Part shown: one piece after another, positions 10,766 through 20,963 of the stretch | How positions within the stretch are numbered: the first letter of the stretch is position 1 | Layout: the number at the start of each line of letters is the position of its first letter | Origin: Cordylochernes scorpioides | Lineage: Eukaryota; Arthropoda; Arachnida; Pseudoscorpiones; Chernetidae | DNA length: 64,000 nucleotides | NCBI GenBank assembly: GCA_030710605.1 | Contig: CP092872.1 | Location: forward strand, 92,964,627 to 93,028,626 | Reading direction: 5' to 3' | Notes under the pieces: model-generated | Databases searched by the model: none | What the model was told of the DNA's origin: nothing | Seen by the model: only the letters and a program-made list of their open reading frames with translations | Translations under genes and position numbers: made by a program

Positions 10766-10839
10766 TTACGTATATAAGTGTATTTCATAATTATTCCGAT
10801 AGATGGCTCACAATATCTTTTTTTATGACGTTTACTTAT

Positions 10840-11110
10840 ATGATTATCAACAACAACAAAAAAAGCCTTTATTCAGGATCACTGACCCTATACAGGATTC
10901 ACCAGAGGTATGCATAAGAACAAAGCAGTGAGACAAAGGAAATAGCGATATATACAGAAGAAAAAGAAAAAAAACAAGAAAGAGAAAGAGGGAAGCAAGA
11001 AAAACAACACAAAAAGAGTAGCAGTAAGAAAGTGAGGAGTGAGTGTCACTTGGCCTTCTTCTGAGATACGGACTTGTGGAAACCATAAAACGCCGTAGCA
11101 ATATACTTAT
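10840..11110 (-). repeat. family T relative with TTG-repeat tail, minus
   Basis: On the minus strand, GAATCCTGTATAGGGTCAGT leads to AATAAAGGC and then a (TTG)n tail, like 5430-5515. The plus strand of 10920-11050 is very A/G-rich. An 84-codon minus frame is low complexity. Confidence 0.4.
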
Positions 11111-11587
11111 TCTGGGTCATATTGTCAATTATTGATGGAAGTGAAGCACAGAGTTGCCCTTATATGATTATCAGATATCTCTATACCATAATACATCAAG
11201 GATAATTTGCATAAAAGCAAGATGTGAAATAAGGAATCGTCAGAATGTTGATTGAAGGTATATCCTGATAATATCGAAAAAGAATAAAATCAATTTTTAT
11301 TTCTCGAACTTTGTTTCAAAACTACAGTTTCCCTTGGGGTGAAATACTTGAATAAAGTTTGTCTTAGAGAATTTGTCGAGTGACCTCTCTCACTGAGACA
11401 TGTCCAAACTTTGTTCCAAATCTCCTTTGAAGTCTTCTTAGCAAACTTTATGTAGAATAGCTGAGGGTATATTCTTTTATAATACACTTACTTTGGTAGT
11501 TATATCATAACTTGAATATCTTATTATATGTTTGAATATACAGCTTATTATATGTTTGAATTGAATATATTAATTCATAGAGAGATA
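11111..11587. other. no gene seen
   Basis: AT-rich. A 65-codon minus frame at 11290-11487 carries no motif. Confidence 0.5.
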
Positions 11588-12312
11588 CCCCAGCTCTAAC
11601 ATCAGGAAGTATCTATAGATACATCTGGGTAGAGTATTCCTCCATAGTGCCATGAGATCGGGGTAGTTTCCTGACCCCAGCTCTAACATCAGGAAGTATC
11701 TATAGATACATCTGGGTAGAGTCCTCCTCCATAGTACCATGAGATCGGGGGTAGTTTCCTGACTCCAGCTCTAACATCAGGAATTATCTATAGATACATC
11801 TGGGTAGAGTCCTCCTCCATAGTACCATGAGATCGGGGTAGTTTCCTGACCCCAGCTCTAACATCAGGAAGTATCTATAGATACATCTGGGTAGAGTCCT
11901 CCTCCATAGTACCATGAGATCGGGGTAGTTTCCAGACCCCAGCTCTAACACCAGGAATTATCTATAGATACATCAGGGTGGAGTATTCCTCCATAGTACC
12001 ATGAGATCGGGGTAGTTTCCAGACCCCAGCTCTAACATCAGGAAGTATCTATAGATATATCTGGGTAGAGTCCTCCTCCATAGTACCATGAGTTCGGGGT
12101 AGTTTCCTGACCCCAGCTCTAACATCATGAAGTATCTATAGATACATCTGGGTAGAGTCTTCCTCCATAGTACCATGAGATCGGGGTAGTTTCCTGACCC
12201 CAGCTCTAACATCATGAAGTATCTATAGATACATCTGGGTAGAGTCCTCCTCCATAGTACCATGAGTTCGGGGTAGTTTCCTGACCCCAGCTCTAACATC
12301 ATGAAGTATCTA
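11588..12312. repeat. 87-bp minisatellite
   Basis: Eight full units plus a partial one, period 87 with one 88 (GCTCTAAC at 11593, 11680, 11768, 11855, 11942, 12029, 12116, 12203 and 12290). Each unit contains CTATAGATACATCTGGGTAG and a GAGATCGGGG block. The period is 29 codons, giving part of a 336-codon minus frame (11973-12983). I regard that frame as repeat-derived. Confidence 0.9.
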
Positions 12313-12960
12313 TTGGGACATAGGACGAGCAGACACATAGGTTGAACGACCAGTAACGGCGCCAGAACGAGCAGACATATGGCTTGAACGAGCAAAGAGA
12401 TCCTCAGGGCGAGCAGAAACATGGGTTGAACGAGCAAAGAGAGCTTCAGGACGAGCAGACACATGGGTTGAACGCGCAAAGAGAGCCTCAGGGCGAGCAG
12501 ACACATGGGTTGAACGAGCAAAGAGAGCCTCAGGACGAGCAGACACATGGGTTGAACGAGCAAAGAGATCCTCAGGGCGAGCAGACACATGGGTTGAACG
12601 AGCAAAGAGAGCCTCAGGGCGAGCAGACACATGGGTTGAACGAGCAAAGAGAGCCTCAGGACGAGCAGACACATGGGTTGAACGAGCAAAGAGATCCTCA
12701 GGACGAGCAGACACATGGGTTGAACGCGAAAAGAGAGCCTCAGGGCGAGCAGACACATGGGTTGAACGAGCAAAGAGAGCCTCAGGACGAGCAGACACAT
12801 GGGTTGAACGAGCAAAGAGAGTCTCAGGACGAGCAGACACAGGTTGAACGAGCAGACACATAAGTTGAACGAGCAGTAACGGCGCCAGAACGAGCAGACA
12901 CCTAGGTTGAACGAGCAGACACATGGGATGAACGAGCAGTAACGGCGCCAGAACGAGCCA
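12313..12960. repeat. 42-bp minisatellite adjoining the 87-bp array
   Basis: About 12 units of period 42, each with GAGCAGACACATGGGTTGAA then CGAGCAAAGAGAGCCTCAG. The ends (12313-12378 and 12845-12960) carry a variant with ACGGCGCCAGAACGAGC. The period is 14 codons and lacks stops in several frames, so three frames are open at once: minus 12310-13170, minus 11973-12983 and plus 12384-12863. Simultaneous openness argues for periodicity rather than coding. Confidence 0.9.
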
Positions 12961-13180
12961 AACGACTGCCGCAGTGGCCCCATCGATTACGCCAGCCGCC
13001 ACCAGAGGGCTACCTGTCGGCCACCAATTTGAGCGCCCCCATCTAATTTTCCACTCCTCTGGCGATCTGCACGCAATTAATTCCTCAAGTGTTTGTTTCT
13101 TTGTCATTTCGTTCTTTTGTCGTTCTTCTGGCCGTGCATACTGAACGGCCGTGAATGCCTTCACGTGCATACATTCCTAC
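12961..13180 (-). other. GC-rich unique leader of a long minus-strand frame
   Basis: Non-repetitive and more GC-rich than its surroundings. On the minus strand it encodes the first ~70 residues of the 286-codon frame ending at 12310, including KKQTLEELIACRSPEEW and TGSPLVAAGVIDGATAAVVW, before the frame enters the 42-bp repeats. No family recognised. It could be a retroelement leader fragment or a real exon that captured a minisatellite. Confidence 0.3.
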
Positions 13181-13260
13181 AGATTCCCACGTATAAATAT
13201 CTCTCGACACCTCTAACACTACAACATAAACATTCAGCAGTTCTGTAAATCCCACATATC

Positions 13261-13469
13261 CACTTATAGACAAAACTTAAGAAAATGGAAAGACTTTGAT
13301 ATCACCGGTTGTCTATTTTTATGAAGGGGATAGAAGCAATTTTGTTCACACTTGGTTTTTCACGTGTCTTTAATAAAGGCCACTCTAACATCTTTCAGAG
13401 TTATTAGCTGAATCCCGATATACATGCTAAAAGGTACAACTTCCTTAAATTTTGTCCATGAGTGTATAA
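13261..13469. mobile_element. MITE family M, copy 2
   Basis: About 209 bp. The left end has ATAGACAAAACTTAAG and the right end CTTCCTTAAATTTTGTCCAT then GAGTGTATA, inverted with respect to each other. The interior (TTTTGTTCACACTTGG, TCTTTAATAAAGGCCACT) matches 56547-56755 directly and 3928-4155 inverted. Confidence 0.65.
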
Positions 13470-13499
13470 TCAGGATAACCCAATATCATATTAGATGCA

Positions 13500-13800
13500 T
13501 GAATAAACTATTTACACTGGACATACGTAGGACCTGGAGGCTGTTGTTGGGTTCTGTGCAACCTGGAGTATAGAAGCTCCATCTATTATTTCTTCTTGTG
13601 GTGAATCTGTATAAAACCAGTGGTCTTAATAAAGCTGTGTGTGAATATACTATATACACTGGACATGCGTAGGACCATGAGGCTGTTGTTGGGTTCTGTG
13701 CTGCCTGGAGTATAGGAGCTCCATCTATGCTTCCTTCCTCTGGTGAATCTGTATAAAACTAGTGGTCTTAATAAATCTGTGTATGTGAATATACTATTTA
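13500..13800 (+). repeat. two tandem family T copies
   Basis: Two copies about 145 bp apart. Both contain CTGTTGTTGGGTTCTGTGC, CTGGAGTATAG, GGTGAATCTGTATAAAAC and GTGGTCTTAATAAA. They extend further upstream than the 96-bp array units, showing that the array amplified only part of the family. Confidence 0.65.
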
Positions 13801-13964
13801 CAATAAAATTGAGAAAAGGAAAATAATCAGAGTAGCAGAAGATACTACTCACCGCATTCAAGGTCTGTTGGCAATCTTCAATTTGCCTCCAATAATTATA
13901 TATTTATTTGCGTTCAATATGTTTTTCGTACCGCTTATACGGACTGATGTACCACATTGTGGTC

Positions 13965-14358
13965 TATATATATGTTATGAATATTTTGTGTTGTTGTTAG
14001 ATAAGGCTTGATAAGACAAAGGATCGATAAGATAAAGGGTTGAGGTGCAGTCGTGATAAAAAAAGATAAATATTTACCGTCAAGTAGCTTTTATTTTCAA
14101 TTACTTGAGGAAAGATTACACATTTATTAGTTTCCACATTATATAGAATTTATAAGTTAATCCTATATTAGTGATTTAAAATGATTGATTGGTTAACTAC
14201 GCATATTTACAACAAAACTATATATCTAAAACTGAAAGTATTTTTAAAAACGATGATAACAAAAATAAAATATCAATGAATAAAATAAAATATATATTTT
14301 TTAAAATATAAAAATATTTTAGGTTTTTAGATTATATAATATTTTTAGATTATATATA
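13965..14358 (+). repeat. dispersed repeat X, copy 1 (host of the LTR insertion)
   Basis: Shares many blocks in order with 41243-41600: ATGTTATGAATATTTTGT, GTGCAGTCGTGA, AATATAGAATTTATA-like stretches and TAGATTATATAATAT. The LTR element begins at the end of this copy, within a TA-rich tract. Confidence 0.6.
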
Positions 14359-15134
14359 TGATATCTTGGGACCTCTGGGACCAGTGTTACCTGATGCTAG
14401 ACGAACCTCGATGTCAACTCTACCGTGCAGTCGTGGTGGAAGGCGACACAGCTGGGCCAAAGGTGAAATAAACAAACAGAGATTCCACTAAGAAGCGTCT
14501 GACGTCAAGAAGGAATGGGATGAGGGGAGAGAGAGAGATCTTAAGAGCAAGTGTTACCGTTGGAATCCAAGCGAAGACTAACTATTCTAGGTCCTCGATT
14601 TAACACCACGACCTTGCTTCTTTCTAACTGGCTGACCTATTTAGGTGATTCTTTCCCAATTGGCGGGACCATGCCACGTGGCCTTTGGCTATTGGTTGAC
14701 CTACTTAGGTATGGTCTTCTCTAATTGGCCTTGCGGCTTTCTTTGATGGAAGATACCACCGGTCTTGGCCAGGAAGTACGGGGCGTTACTTGACTTTTAT
14801 AACTTCTGCGTTATCAGATACGCCCTGTCCTTCCAGGAAGTATTGACTTGTAAATTATTTATAGTTGGGCTGGTTTTAAGCCTCTTTTGCTAGGCCTTGC
14901 TTCGACTTCTGTCCTAAGCCTGATTAGTTTTAACCTTAACTTTCTCCTGTCTCTCTCCATTCCTTCTATCTGTGCAGTTGCAATACTTTATTAGATTCTT
15001 ACGCGGTACAGATTGATGTTATTTGAGGCTTTCTATGTGCAGTACATAAGAAGTTATATACAGTCATGGGGTGGAACATGTGGTAGTAGATATCTAGACT
15101 ATTTACAACAATTCCATGGTCTTAAATCATCACA
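14359..15134. repeat. left LTR, 776 bp
   Basis: Starts TGATATCTTGGGACC and ends ATCATCACA. It carries AATAAA on the plus strand near 14468. On the minus strand it carries TATAAAAG near 14797, TATAAATA near 14860 and AATAAA near 14990. Differences from the right copy: one C/T near 14627, two adjacent bases near 14832 and one T/G near 15022. Confidence 0.9.
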
Positions 15135-18100
15135 GATGGCCCCGGATGTGAGAGGGTTCATATGGAGGGATTTAAGAGAGCGGAATAGGAAGACTGTTAT
15201 TAAGGAAGTAATTTTTTTTTAAATTAATTAAAGTGAGTTGGTATATAACATGGGGTTGATTTCTGTATATCCATAAGAGGTAATAAAGCATAAACAACTA
15301 ATATTAAACATACAAGTAAAAATAAAAATATGAATAAAATATTTAATAGAGAGCATATAATGATGATAGGTAAAAATAAAAAACGATTGGATGGGAAAAT
15401 CATGATCTCTTCGTGATGGGCGTTAGAAAGGGTTGAGGGGTTAGTTATTACTTGGTTGAGGCAATGTCACTTTGACTCAAGTCCCAAACCATTTAATGTG
15501 CACGGCGCGGAAAACCTAGGCCATGTTTCACATGTAAATTTAAGGACCTAATAAAGTTACAGTACCACAATCGAAAAGTAAGATAAGGGGATTGTTATGG
15601 GTTTTAGTAATTAGTCGTTAAGACGTACGCATGCAGGATAAAGAGGGCGAAGATCAGTGACCAGAAATCAAAGTTTTAATTAGAGTCGTCAGGGGCTTAG
15701 CGAGAAAAAGAGTAAAATAAAAAAAAAATGTGCCAGCGTGTGGCATGAGAGTGCCCTGGAATAATAAAAAAAAATACAATTTGCACGTATCCAAGCCAGA
15801 AGTTGGGATAAGGTAAATCTGGGGGACGGTGTGTCAAGATTGTTAATTACGAAATCAAAGGAGGTCAAGTCTAGCCTGCGAAGGAGTTAAAAGTTCCTGC
15901 GGAAAAGGGTTAGTATTTATTAAGAAGTAACCTTTAAAGTGGTTGTTTAAGCGGTTATTGAAGATTGCCCTGTTTTTAGATCATGATTTTTAGTTTGATT
16001 ATAAAATAATATATAATTGAGATATAAAATTGCGAGATTAAGGCTTTGCATAGAGCGTTAAAGGATTTGAAAAATCGAAAATAGAATTGCGAAGTTAAAT
16101 GCAAAGTAATCTTTAAAAAAAAGTAAAAATAGTGATGATATGATACAAAGATTAACACACTACAGCAGTATATAAGGGGTAATAGAAAGTGAAAATATTA
16201 AATGAAAATTAAAAATGAGCAGTAATATACTCGATAGCATTGACATGGTAGCGGAAGATGAGACAATGTAAATAACATCGAATTTATAAAGTGAGAGAAA
16301 ATATAAAATGACAAATGCAAATTAGTGATATAAACATGAAATATAAACTTGAGATTATTAGATATGATATGAAAGATAAAATTTAAAGTTGATTATAAAA
16401 TAGAGTCATAAAGCAAAAGTAAATAAGTTTTGGTAAAGAAAAATAAAAAAAGACAATAATCTAAACTAATTGGTTGACGTAAAAAAAAAACAATTATAAG
16501 AGCTATATAATGATTATATAAAGGATATTAAAATGAAAAATTTTTTTAAAAATGTTCATCGAGAAAGAAGAGCAAGTAAGATTATATATAGAAATTATAT
16601 ATCGTGAAAGAATGGAAAGTTGTAGGCCAAACGTAATGTTCCTGTTTTTTTTTTTTTTTAGGATGGGTAGAGAGAGCTTTAAATTGTCCTCGATTGATAT
16701 CTTTGGTCTTGTTGGCCTAAGTTTTTCTAACTTATCGAATTTGTTTTATGTTTGACGTGACTCGTGGATCACATTGTTTCCAACTGTGAAACTCATCGAG
16801 TCCTAATGTTGTCGTTTTTTTTTTTAAACTTATGTGGGTGTGTGTGATTTTTGTAAGTAAAATGTTGTCCTTGGATCTAAGTGTCGATGTTAAGTTGACA
16901 AGTTAATTGAGGGCGAGAGAATCTAGACCTGGTGACGGGCCGTAACAAGATGTCGGCTGTTTGTTTGCTCGTGTCCAGCGGAAGAGGAGGGAGCGAAGCT
17001 ATTTTTAATGCGATTCCGGATTTAGGTCAAGGGGGGGAGCGAGGGGGCTTGCTTTCTTTCAACTTATTGGAAGTTAATTCGAACTACGTTCGGAGATATT
17101 ATTTCTATAATTGTAAACGCAAAAGCGTTTTGATTTGTCACTTTTGGTGAAAAGCGTTATGGGATTGATATAGGGAGATACAGAGGTTGTAATTATCCTG
17201 TGTGTTCAAGCATTTGTTAGATTTGTGTTTGTATTTCGAAAATTCGGATATTGTATCTGTTGCTATTAAATCGAATGGTTTTTGGCGGACTTAGTAAAAA
17301 TGTTATTCATGGATATCGGGTTAGAATTGAATGAAATTGCGACTATCTACGTGGACAATGTGTGGTTAAATGTGTCACAGGCGTGTTGAAGGCGTCTTTG
17401 GCCTGAAAATTGAAAGAGTTTAGTGGTGTAGCGCTGTGACACGAAGCGAAAAAAATTGTAAATGAAAAGGTGTCACGTGAAGTCTCTGTTTTGTACAAAA
17501 TCTAACCTGTTTTACTATGAATAACAAATTTACTAAAGTCATGGGTGCTGGTTGTACGAACATATCGAGAATTTTTATATTTTTAGTGGATATGACACGT
17601 TTAATGTGAAAAAAAAATAATTTTTTGTGTGTATGTTTAGTAGGGCGACGTAATAAAGCTTGTGTGGCTCGAAATTATATTTGGGTGTGAAGTCGCGCAC
17701 TAAAAATTTGTTGCCAATTGGAGAAAGTGATGAGAGAGGGTGTTGTTTATTTTGTTGAGAGTGATTTGTCGAGGATTAAATATGTTTGTAAAAGAAAGGT
17801 ACGAGGGAGTGTAGCTATGTTGGACTTTAACGATTGGAATAGTTTTGGAAGGCTGTGAATTAAGTTACTTCTGTCCAAAGATATGAAAGAAAAGGACATA
17901 GGGGCGTTGAAAATGGGATTAGGAACATTACAATAAGATTAAATAAGAGTGTTGGAGTTCACCACGTGTGAGCAACCCGTTACAGGAGGGGAAGATTTAG
18001 TAAATGGGACAGTTGTATTAACCTGTCCATGGGACACGTGTTGCTTGCACGAGGTGAATTTGTACAAGGTAGTTGGTAGAAGTACATTATATTGATACAG

Positions 18101-18520
18101 GAGTAGCTGAGAACAGTTTATAATTAGTAGAAATCGTTTTATGGAATTAAGGAATAAAATGACAAAAGGCAATGGTGTATCGATTATATGGAATTTTAGA
18201 TTCTGCGTTATGTTACTTATTTTTAAGATCAAAAAGATATAGTCTATGGTGAAAATATTGTTAGCTATGGCATTAATAGTTAAGTTAAATGGATGGACAG
18301 GTATTTTCTTTTACAAACTGATTTCTATTATTTTAAAAGTATTCTGCCTAATTATAGCGATAGATGCTCCTGAATCAAGTAGTAGAGTAGGTTTACATTA
18401 TTGGACAGTTCCGCTCGAACGAGCAATTGTTCAACATAAGGTATAGAAGGAGGAACCTACTGTTGTGCTGCCTTGTATGTCGGGACAGTCCTGGTCTTGT
18501 GCCGTGGTTGGAGGATTCTT
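15135..18520. other. non-coding interior of the LTR element
   Basis: No frame longer than about 100 codons and no retroviral enzyme motif on either strand. The plus strand is A-rich up to about 16550 and T/G-rich afterwards. A 15-nt T run ending in AG at about 16646-16663 looks like a splice acceptor, and GTAAGT near 16855 like a donor, both on the plus strand. Their relevance is unknown. Confidence 0.65.
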
Positions 18521-18559
18521 GGGAAGGTCAGAGTTCATTGTCTTCGCTGGGCTCGTGGT

Positions 18560-18967
18560 TTAGAGATGGTCGGGGGAGCAGGTAACATACGCTCGCGTGT
18601 TGGTAACTCGGAGGGGTGCTTGCAGGAGGTTTGCTGGCTTTCTCAGTCTTGTAGAGTATTGTAGTTGGGCCCGATCTGCTTGGGCGTCGTAGTTGGTGAA
18701 GAAGCTCTGCGCCTCGTACGAACCATCGTAGCGATTCCACCTCTCGCGATGTCCGGTCACGGCAGAAAGCTGAGGTAGCGTCGTCGTCAACCTCCCTAGG
18801 ACATCTGACACCGGCGGCGGGGGCGTGACGTCTTCCTGGCCGGGGGCGATTTCCTGCGTCCTACCGAGGGCGGTTTCTTTCTTCGGAAAAGTGGGGTTTT
18901 CGCCACTTTCGTAGTCGGGATCGGTCTTCATGGGCTCCTTTGAATCCTCCTCTCTTCCCTGTTCCAT
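18560..18967 (-). pseudogene. gag-like fragment of the LTR element
   Basis: Minus-strand ORF of 135 codons starting ATG 84 bp inside the right LTR. Residues 1-75 are acidic and proline-rich. From about residue 76, RWNRYDGSYEAQSFF leads into YDAQADRAQLQYSTRLRK. This resembles the start of the capsid fold in Ty3/gypsy-type Gag (an aromatic-rich 'F-DG' segment followed by an L-K-L-A helix). The frame then degenerates; the following sequence stays open in another frame (18528-18740), which suggests a frameshift. It is too short for a functional Gag, with no zinc knuckle seen. The position just inside an LTR is as expected for gag. The family assignment is inference from pattern only. Confidence 0.5.
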
Positions 18968-19050
18968 CTTTCTGTACAGACAGTGGTCTATTTGCTTACT
19001 TGTACCTTGGCGTCCACGATCCTGTCGACTCTTCGTTACGGGGGAGTCTG

Positions 19051-19826
19051 TGATATCTTGGGACCTCTGGGACCAGTGTTACCTGATGCTAGACGAACCT
19101 CGATGTCAACTCTACCGTGCAGTCGTGGTGGAAGGCGACACAGCTGGGCCAAAGGTGAAATAAACAAACAGAGATTCCACTAAGAAGCGTCTGACGTCAA
19201 GAAGGAATGGGATGAGGGGAGAGAGAGAGATCTTAAGAGCAAGTGTTACCGTTGGAATCCAAGCGAAGACTAACTATTCTAGGTCCTCGATTTAACACCA
19301 CGACCTTGCTTCTTTCTAATTGGCTGACCTATTTAGGTGATTCTTTCCCAATTGGCGGGACCATGCCACGTGGCCTTTGGCTATTGGTTGACCTACTTAG
19401 GTATGGTCTTCTCTAATTGGCCTTGCGGCTTTCTTTGATGGAAGATACCACCGGTCTTGGCCAGGAAGTACGGGGCGTTACTTGACTTTTATAACTTCTG
19501 CGTTATCAGATACGCCCTGTCCTGTCAGGAAGTATTGACTTGTAAATTATTTATAGTTGGGCTGGTTTTAAGCCTCTTTTGCTAGGCCTTGCTTCGACTT
19601 CTGTCCTAAGCCTGATTAGTTTTAACCTTAACTTTCTCCTGTCTCTCTCCATTCCTTCTATCTGTGCAGTTGCAATACTTTATTAGATTCTTACGCGGTA
19701 CAGATTGATGTTAGTTGAGGCTTTCTATGTGCAGTACATAAGAAGTTATATACAGTCATGGGGTGGAACATGTGGTAGTAGATATCTAGACTATTTACAA
19801 CAATTCCATGGTCTTAAATCATCACA
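19051..19826. repeat. right LTR, 776 bp
   Basis: Same boundaries and length as the left LTR, about 99.5 percent identical by eye. It is followed directly by a TATATATATA tract, as on the left flank. Confidence 0.9.
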
Positions 19827-20000
19827 TATATATATATGTTGTATAAAAATATCAAAACCATTTATTATTATTATTATATCAAGATTTTTAGCCATGACTG
19901 CACCACCATAGCATGATCCTCAACATGATCAAAATTCAACAGAAATCTTATTATTATTTTTTTTAATATAATATATATATATGTTATATCTCTAAATATT
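19827..20000 (-). repeat. dispersed repeat Y, copy 1
   Basis: CATGACTGCACCACCATAGC and CCTCAACATGATCAAAATTC are shared with about 50485-50575. On the opposite strand GTGCAGTCATGG resembles GTGCAGTCGTGA of repeat X. X and Y may therefore be the inverted ends of one element into which the LTR element jumped. Confidence 0.4.
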
Positions 20001-20284
20001 GATAAGATACATAAAAACTAACATTATATTCGTGATCAGCACCTCAAATTAAGTCAGAAACTGATGCATTATTAAAAACATCTTTTTCAGTGTAGACCAG
20101 TGTAATCTACCCAGCATCTCCATCAAAATATTACATAGAAAACTGACGGAAGACAAACACGAGTTAGAAAATTTATTATATCGAAAAAAACTTACAAAAT
20201 AATAACAACAATCATGAGTGAAAACAATTAAAATATACCAATTAAAATATATCCTAATTATAATTATGTTGATTAAAAAGCATA

Positions 20285-20490
20285 TATATACATTATGTAA
20301 CACAATACTTAAAGCCTCCCCGCATAATTTTCTTTTTTTGTGAAAAATCACTATTAATTTCAAAGAGAAATACGTACTATTTGAACGTACTCTTTGAAAT
20401 TAATAGTGATTTTTCACAAAAAATAAACTTATGCGGGGAGGCTTTAAGTATTGCTTTATAATCGTACGCCGCAGTCATTTATAATATAAT
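20285..20490. repeat. foldback FB-B, copy 2 (short palindrome)
   Basis: The arm ATACTTAAAGCCTCCCCGCA, with GTGAAAAATCACTATTAATT, is repeated in reverse complement up to CGCCGCAGTCATTTATAAT, with a very short centre near 20385. It is a near-complete palindrome of about 190 bp. Confidence 0.75.
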
Positions 20491-20504
20491 ATACATTATG
20501 CAAC

Positions 20505-20800
20505 TATATCGTGATACATTAGTGCGACATCTGTTGTTAAAAGATTAAATTATTTAGAGCGCGTATGATTCAAAATCTTTTAATCAATAAAACAATTTCA
20601 TACTGTCCTTACTATTGCCAAGAGTTCAGTGCCGGATATAAGAATAAAACAGCCCAATACAATTTTGAACCAGTATGATAGATTAAAATGGCGAAACCTC
20701 TGGGATGGTTCACCACTGATGAGTCATGCCCTCCTAATATTATTTTAATTACAATAAAAGGACAGAAGGTGAATATTTTATTTATAAATGGAATAAAACG
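20505..20800. repeat. diverged FB-A, copy 7
   Basis: Contains ATACATTAGTGCGACATCTG, TTTCATACTGTCCTTACT, GGCGAAACCTCTGGGATGG and CACTGATGAGTCATGCCC. It begins 15-20 bp after an FB-B copy, as FB-A does near 9019. Confidence 0.55.
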
Positions 20801-20963
20801 CTAAATTGGTTACATTCCTAGTACATAGATTTGAATTGATTGAATGATTGATGTTTGATAAGAAGTTTAAAGGAACATGTAAAGGAATAATATATAATTT
20901 TTATATAACCTTTCTGAATATAATCTGTAATCCGAAAAAAGGTCTCTATGGGCTTGATTACAA

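Larger units (their letters stand above)
14359..19826. mobile_element. young LTR retrotransposon, mostly non-coding (LARD-like)
   Basis: Two 776-bp direct repeats, each starting TGATATC and ending TCACA (TG...CA), enclose 3,916 bp. By eye they differ at only four positions. Flanks are (TA)n on both sides, so a target duplication exists but its length cannot be fixed. The interior has no reverse transcriptase, protease or integrase frame. A gag-like frame lies on the minus strand 84 bp from the right LTR, which favours minus orientation. TATAAAAG and TATAAATA on the minus strand of the LTR agree. Against this, on the plus strand TGG starts 2 nt after the left LTR (possible primer site) and a GGGGGAG run precedes the right LTR. 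It is probably mobilised in trans. Confidence 0.85.

Noticed and set aside
12350-12960. Retroviral-type primer binding site at ACGGCGCCAGAACGAGC
   Set aside because: The segment occurs several times within the 42-bp array variants and has no LTR boundary next to it.
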